DNA of 64,000 nt, taken from Hypoxylon rubiginosum (lineage: Eukaryota; Ascomycota; Sordariomycetes; Xylariales; Hypoxylaceae). The notes beneath the pieces are model-generated. The model was not told the origin of the DNA. It saw nothing but the letters and a program-made list of their open reading frames with translations, and did no database searches. The translations under genes were made by a program, and so were the position numbers. Position 1 is the stretch's first letter; each line of letters begins with the position of its first letter. The stretch covers positions 62,001 to 126,000 of the forward strand of contig CADCXA010000037.1 in assembly GCA_902806565.1 (NCBI GenBank), given 5' to 3'. This document shows positions 60,373 through 64,000 of this stretch, in pieces.

Positions 60373-61414
60373 AAGAAAGTAAGAAGGAAAGAAGAAATTA
60401 CCTTACATGATATTCATTCCTCCTTCGCGAGTTAAGAGAGAGAAGGGGGGCCAGTAATGGGAGAGCATGGGAAGGCTGTACGAGGTATATATAGCCGCGA
60501 CTGGAAGAACGTTGATGGCAAACGGCGCACTACGACTGACTTACTGACTGTACGAACCGAGCGATTTCGCTGCTGGCTTAGGAGGCTACTACGTTCTAGC
60601 AGATCCGCGCGACCAGATGCGGAGCGTGGACAAGTTATGAGATGGAAAGTTGCCTACCTATCTACGTACGTTCGACTTAGAAGCAGTGGGCACAAGCATT
60701 TGGGGACTGGGGGCATCTTTTTGGATACAGGCGCCAGGGTGCAAAATCGGTCAAATTTTCTGAGGATTTGTGCGCATGTTTTTTTTTTATCGAAAGAAAA
60801 TCGGGGGTTTGATTCTTTGATGTTAATGGTATTTTGACGGCCGGCATTTTATGAGGAGTGGTGTTTTTATTTTATTTTTTTTATTTGTCCATCTATGTTT
60901 TATAGTACGCGATGATGGGTATATACTTGGCTAGGGATACTCACCGCTTAGTCTAAGCAATTGATGATCAACTCTACCGTTTGGTTGCGTCTAATGTCTA
61001 TTGTGTGTTGATATGGTTAATATAAATTAGAGTGAGAGCAACCAGTTAAATATCGTCTGGAAGTTAACTTGAAGTTGCGTAACCTCAGATAACTTGTGCT
61101 GCGGGAAGTCTATTCCAGTTACTCTAATTCTACTACTTCTAGGTAGGTATCCACCTCTAGCTATATGTAAGTACTTTAAAGTGACGTAACCAGTTATTGA
61201 TGGGTCCGATGTTGCATGGACTTTACTGTTTCAGGGTCAGTAACAATCACTCGTTAATGTAACACGGATGCATCACGAACCTGTTGCCGAATACCCTCCA
61301 ATTGTAGTCTTCTTAATGTCATAGTTCGAAGCTACGCCACGCCAGTATACCAGTAGAGAGCTCTTAGCTCATCATCTCACCTTACTCGCGTCTAGAACCT
61401 TACAATAAGTCACT
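60373..61414. other. intergenic between the Zn2Cys6 and methyltransferase genes
   Basis: About 1 kb with no supported gene. 60.84-61.3 kb is AT-rich. The methyltransferase promoter must lie in its second half; no specific site is evident. Confidence 0.65.
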
Positions 61415-62726
61415 ATGACGACGATTCAACATGACACTACTCCGGCCTCTACCGGAGTGCCACAAGCGCATCCGGGCGATCAGCACGAGATCCCGAGCTT
61501 CGAAGCACACGACTCGTCCGACTCGCTGAAAGAAAGGATCAAGAAGCACTACGAGATCGCGTCGGATTACTACTACTCACTCTGGTAATTGGTTTCTCCC
61601 ACACCCACACCCCCTCTCTCCACCAATTGAACTTTATGTACCTACCTCCTTTACACAGCGGCCGAATACGTAGCCCCCAATTAGAGACCTAGGCATCGTC
61701 TGAGCTGACGCTTTTTCGCTTACCTACAGGGGCCAGCACATCCACCACGGCCTGTTCCGGGCCGCGGGCGAGACCAAGGAGCAGGCCCAGGTCAACCTGA
61801 TCCGTCTGCTGCTGGACGTCTCGGCCCTGGCCCCGCGCGCCAGGGTGCTCGACGTGGGCTGCGGCGTCGGCGGCACGAGCCGCTTCCTCGCCCGCGAGCG
61901 CGCCTGCCGCGTCACCGGCGTCACCATCAGCGGCCGCCAGGTCGCGATCGCGCGGCAGGCGACGGCGGCGGAGATTGGTGGCGGTGGCGGTTCTAGCACT
62001 ACCACCACCACCACTAACTCCTCTCAGCCGGACTCCTTGGTGATGGAGTACCCCGGAAAGGATGGTAAGCCGGGAGGGGCGGTGCGCTTCCTAGAGCTGG
62101 ACGCCGAGAAGATGGCGGAGCACTTCGGTGGCGAGCGGGAGACGTTCGACTGCGTATGGATCTCGGAGGCGCTGTCGCACCTCCCGAACAAGGAGCTCTT
62201 CTTCGCGTCGTCGTTCGCGCTCCTAGACAGCAGCAGTAACGGCGGCGACGGTAGCAGTAGTAGTAAAGGGGGGCTCCTCGTGATCGCGGACTGGTTCAAG
62301 GCGCCGGGCCTGACGGCCGCGCAGGAGGAGGCCGACATCAAGCCGATCGAGGACGGCATGCTGCTGCCGCGGCTGTACACCGCGGACGAGTACGTCGCGC
62401 TGGCCGAGGGGGCGGGGTTCCGGGTCCGCCGGGCCCCGCTGGACATCAGCAAGGACGTGGCTAAGACGTGGTGAGTTTGTCCGTCCTTACCCCAGGTGAA
62501 CCTGCCTGCACTATCAACGTCTTGTGCGAGGCCTATGGATTGCTGATTCTGATCGGTGGGTGGTAGGGATATATCGTGGTCGCTCGTATCCTCGCCTTCG
62601 CTGTGGGCGTTTGCTATTTCCCAGGGCAGGGACGGGCTGGCGTTTCTGCAGGCGTTCCGGGCGATGAGGAGAGGGTACGCGAATGGGACGTTTAGGTACG
62701 CGGTCATGTGCTTTGAGAAGCCATGA
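61415..62726 (+). CDS. SAM-dependent methyltransferase (tocopherol/sterol C-methyltransferase-like)
   Basis: Exons 61415-61584, 61730-62470 and 62567-62726 give 356 residues. The class I methyltransferase fold is marked by motif I VLDVGCGVGGTSRFLA near residues 94-109, a post-I VTGVTISGRQVAIA and motif II-like DCVWISEALSHLPNK. The N-terminal ERIKKHYEIASDYYYSLWGQHIHHGLF is the pattern of gamma-tocopherol and related C-methyltransferases, where the acceptor is a phenolic or sterol-like lipid. The true substrate cannot be read from sequence. Two Ser/Thr/Gly low-complexity inserts (about residues 139-155 and 224-237) lie in loops and are unusual for the family. The last exon carries the conserved FLQAFRAMRRGYANGTFRYAVMCF end. 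No signal peptide or membrane segment is seen. Confidence 0.9.
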
Positions 62727-64000
62727 GCGCGGCTTGGTAATGTTGAGCCGTGCTTTCGTTGATACCTAGGTAGCAAGATGTAGGTAGATACGGCTAAGAC
62801 CAACTTTAGTTGCTCCCGCTTCTAAAGTTATCGTCATATCTTGCAACTACGTGGATCAGAGATCGGGAGAAGTAGAGAATAGGTTATCGACTTTAGCGGT
62901 TAGGGGGCTATCAAGTATCAATAGGCACTGTGGTGGTTTCAAATCAAAGCCACTGACCAGTCAACGAGACCTACATCGAGACCAAACTGGTATTGCAGAT
63001 GAATATATGAACATGCGAAATTACTGCGGGCTCATTAACTGTAGCATTGGTCGATCTAGCTACCAGTGAGCTCTAAGAAGGCTAGAGTAACGCATTGATA
63101 TAGGGGTCAACTGCCTCTCGTAGATAGTATTTTCCGACGGGTGCAGCTGGAGCAAAGTAGAGCTACTGTTAGGAAGGTGATATAGAAAGCTATAGCCCCT
63201 TACATTTTATGAGATACAATTGCTTTGAAGCTCTTTGTCATATTCGGTAGTTTCCTAAGGTCAACCTCAGGTAAAGCTAACATGAGAGTCCCGGCTGGAA
63301 GATGCGGCCCGTCGTTGTAGAGCTTGGTGTCCATGACGCTCAATTCCCTGGATGTGAGAAGCAGTCCATTTCTAACTACCTATTTCCTCATTGTCAATAT
63401 GGCAACAGGTCCAAATCATGGCTAGATCCGGTAGAGTAAGTGTGATCTAGTACGACGTTGTTGATCAGAGTTCGGTCACATGGGGAGTCGCAAGTATTTA
63501 TTTCCCCGGACCTGGAGTAACCGTCCGCAGAAGAACAGCACAGCATTGGAGTTCTCCATCGAACTGAAGGAATGTCGAGATTTTCTCGCCAAGGTAAATA
63601 TCCAACTCCTAGGCGTGCTGCTAGGAGTCACGCGAGCAGCTCGTTCGTAGTCGAAGGGTTCATTCAATGTCGAGGATGACGTTTTCTGACGGAGCAGACG
63701 CGGCCCGAATCCTGAAGCCATTACTACAATATCATGGATCTGGTAAGTGGTATTCACGAAGACCATAATACGTGACCTTTTGAACATATCAACATGTCCT
63801 TGACGTTGAAATTTAGTGATTCAGGCTGTCCCAATCAAGCCTGTTTCGTGCTCCGTAGCAAACCTATTTAGCCGCACTACGACTAGGCATTCTGCCTGGC
63901 ATAGTAAAACTTCTATACGGACTTAACGAGTACGGATCAGCATCCGGCAATAGCCTGGTTGCTAGGTCTATTGAAGTGTCGTCAAAGTGTGTGCTCTGCT
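62727..64000. other. right-hand end of the window, no clear gene
   Basis: About 1.3 kb. A 103-codon minus-strand frame (63476-63787) and a 44-codon one (about 63200-63335) look partly coding but match nothing I can name with confidence; a gene running off the window cannot be excluded. Confidence 0.5.

Noticed and set aside
63200..63340. Minus-strand peptide with DGPHLPAGTLMLALPE, reminiscent of the region after the P450 K-helix
   Set aside because: Only about 45 codons, no ExxR or heme-binding cysteine motif nearby; too little to call a P450 fragment.

Overview
This window looks like nuclear DNA of a filamentous ascomycete, most likely a Sordariomycete. The basis is short spliceosomal introns (about 50-110 nt, GTRNGT donors, CTRAC-like branch sites, YAG acceptors) and fungus-specific protein families: a Zn2Cys6 factor, a fungal rhodopsin-domain membrane protein, a MARVEL protein, Pga2, Loc1 and a NACHT/ankyrin NLR. 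The genus cannot be fixed from sequence alone. I rebuilt gene models by hand from reading frames, splice signals and protein-family motifs.

Layout. 1-19.3 kb is gene-poor. One homeobox transcription factor (8.07-10.26 kb) sits between deserts of about 8 and 9 kb that are rich in TACCTA/TAGGTA motifs, TATC microsatellites and long G runs. 19.3-25.3 kb (minus strand) holds a Bor1-type borate/anion transporter and a mitochondrial m-AAA protease subunit. 26.4-28.1 kb (minus) is a seven-exon rhodopsin-domain membrane protein. 31-32.4 kb is a divergent pair, PGA2 (minus) and the histone-fold protein MHF1/CENP-S (plus).

33.3-44 kb is the accessory-looking part. It has a large soluble fungal protein of unknown function, interrupted by an in-frame TAG, then a same-strand multi-pass membrane protein that I remember as its usual neighbour. 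A convergent SEFIR/TIR-like-NACHT-ankyrin NLR with nearly identical terminal ankyrin repeats follows, and then a small, possibly broken hypothetical gene. Three places in this stretch need a 30-nt GT...AG segment removed to keep a reading frame open.

45.6-48.8 kb returns to core genes: a MARVEL-domain protein, HIS3 (histidine biosynthesis) and, divergent from it, LOC1 (60S ribosome assembly). After an AT-rich gene-free stretch come a Ser/Thr-rich single-pass membrane protein (52.8-54.5 kb), a six-exon Zn2Cys6 regulator with a poly-Gln tract (57.3-60.4 kb) and a SAM-dependent methyltransferase resembling tocopherol/sterol C-methyltransferases (61.4-62.7 kb). Several core genes contain sharply GC-rich exons next to ordinary ones.
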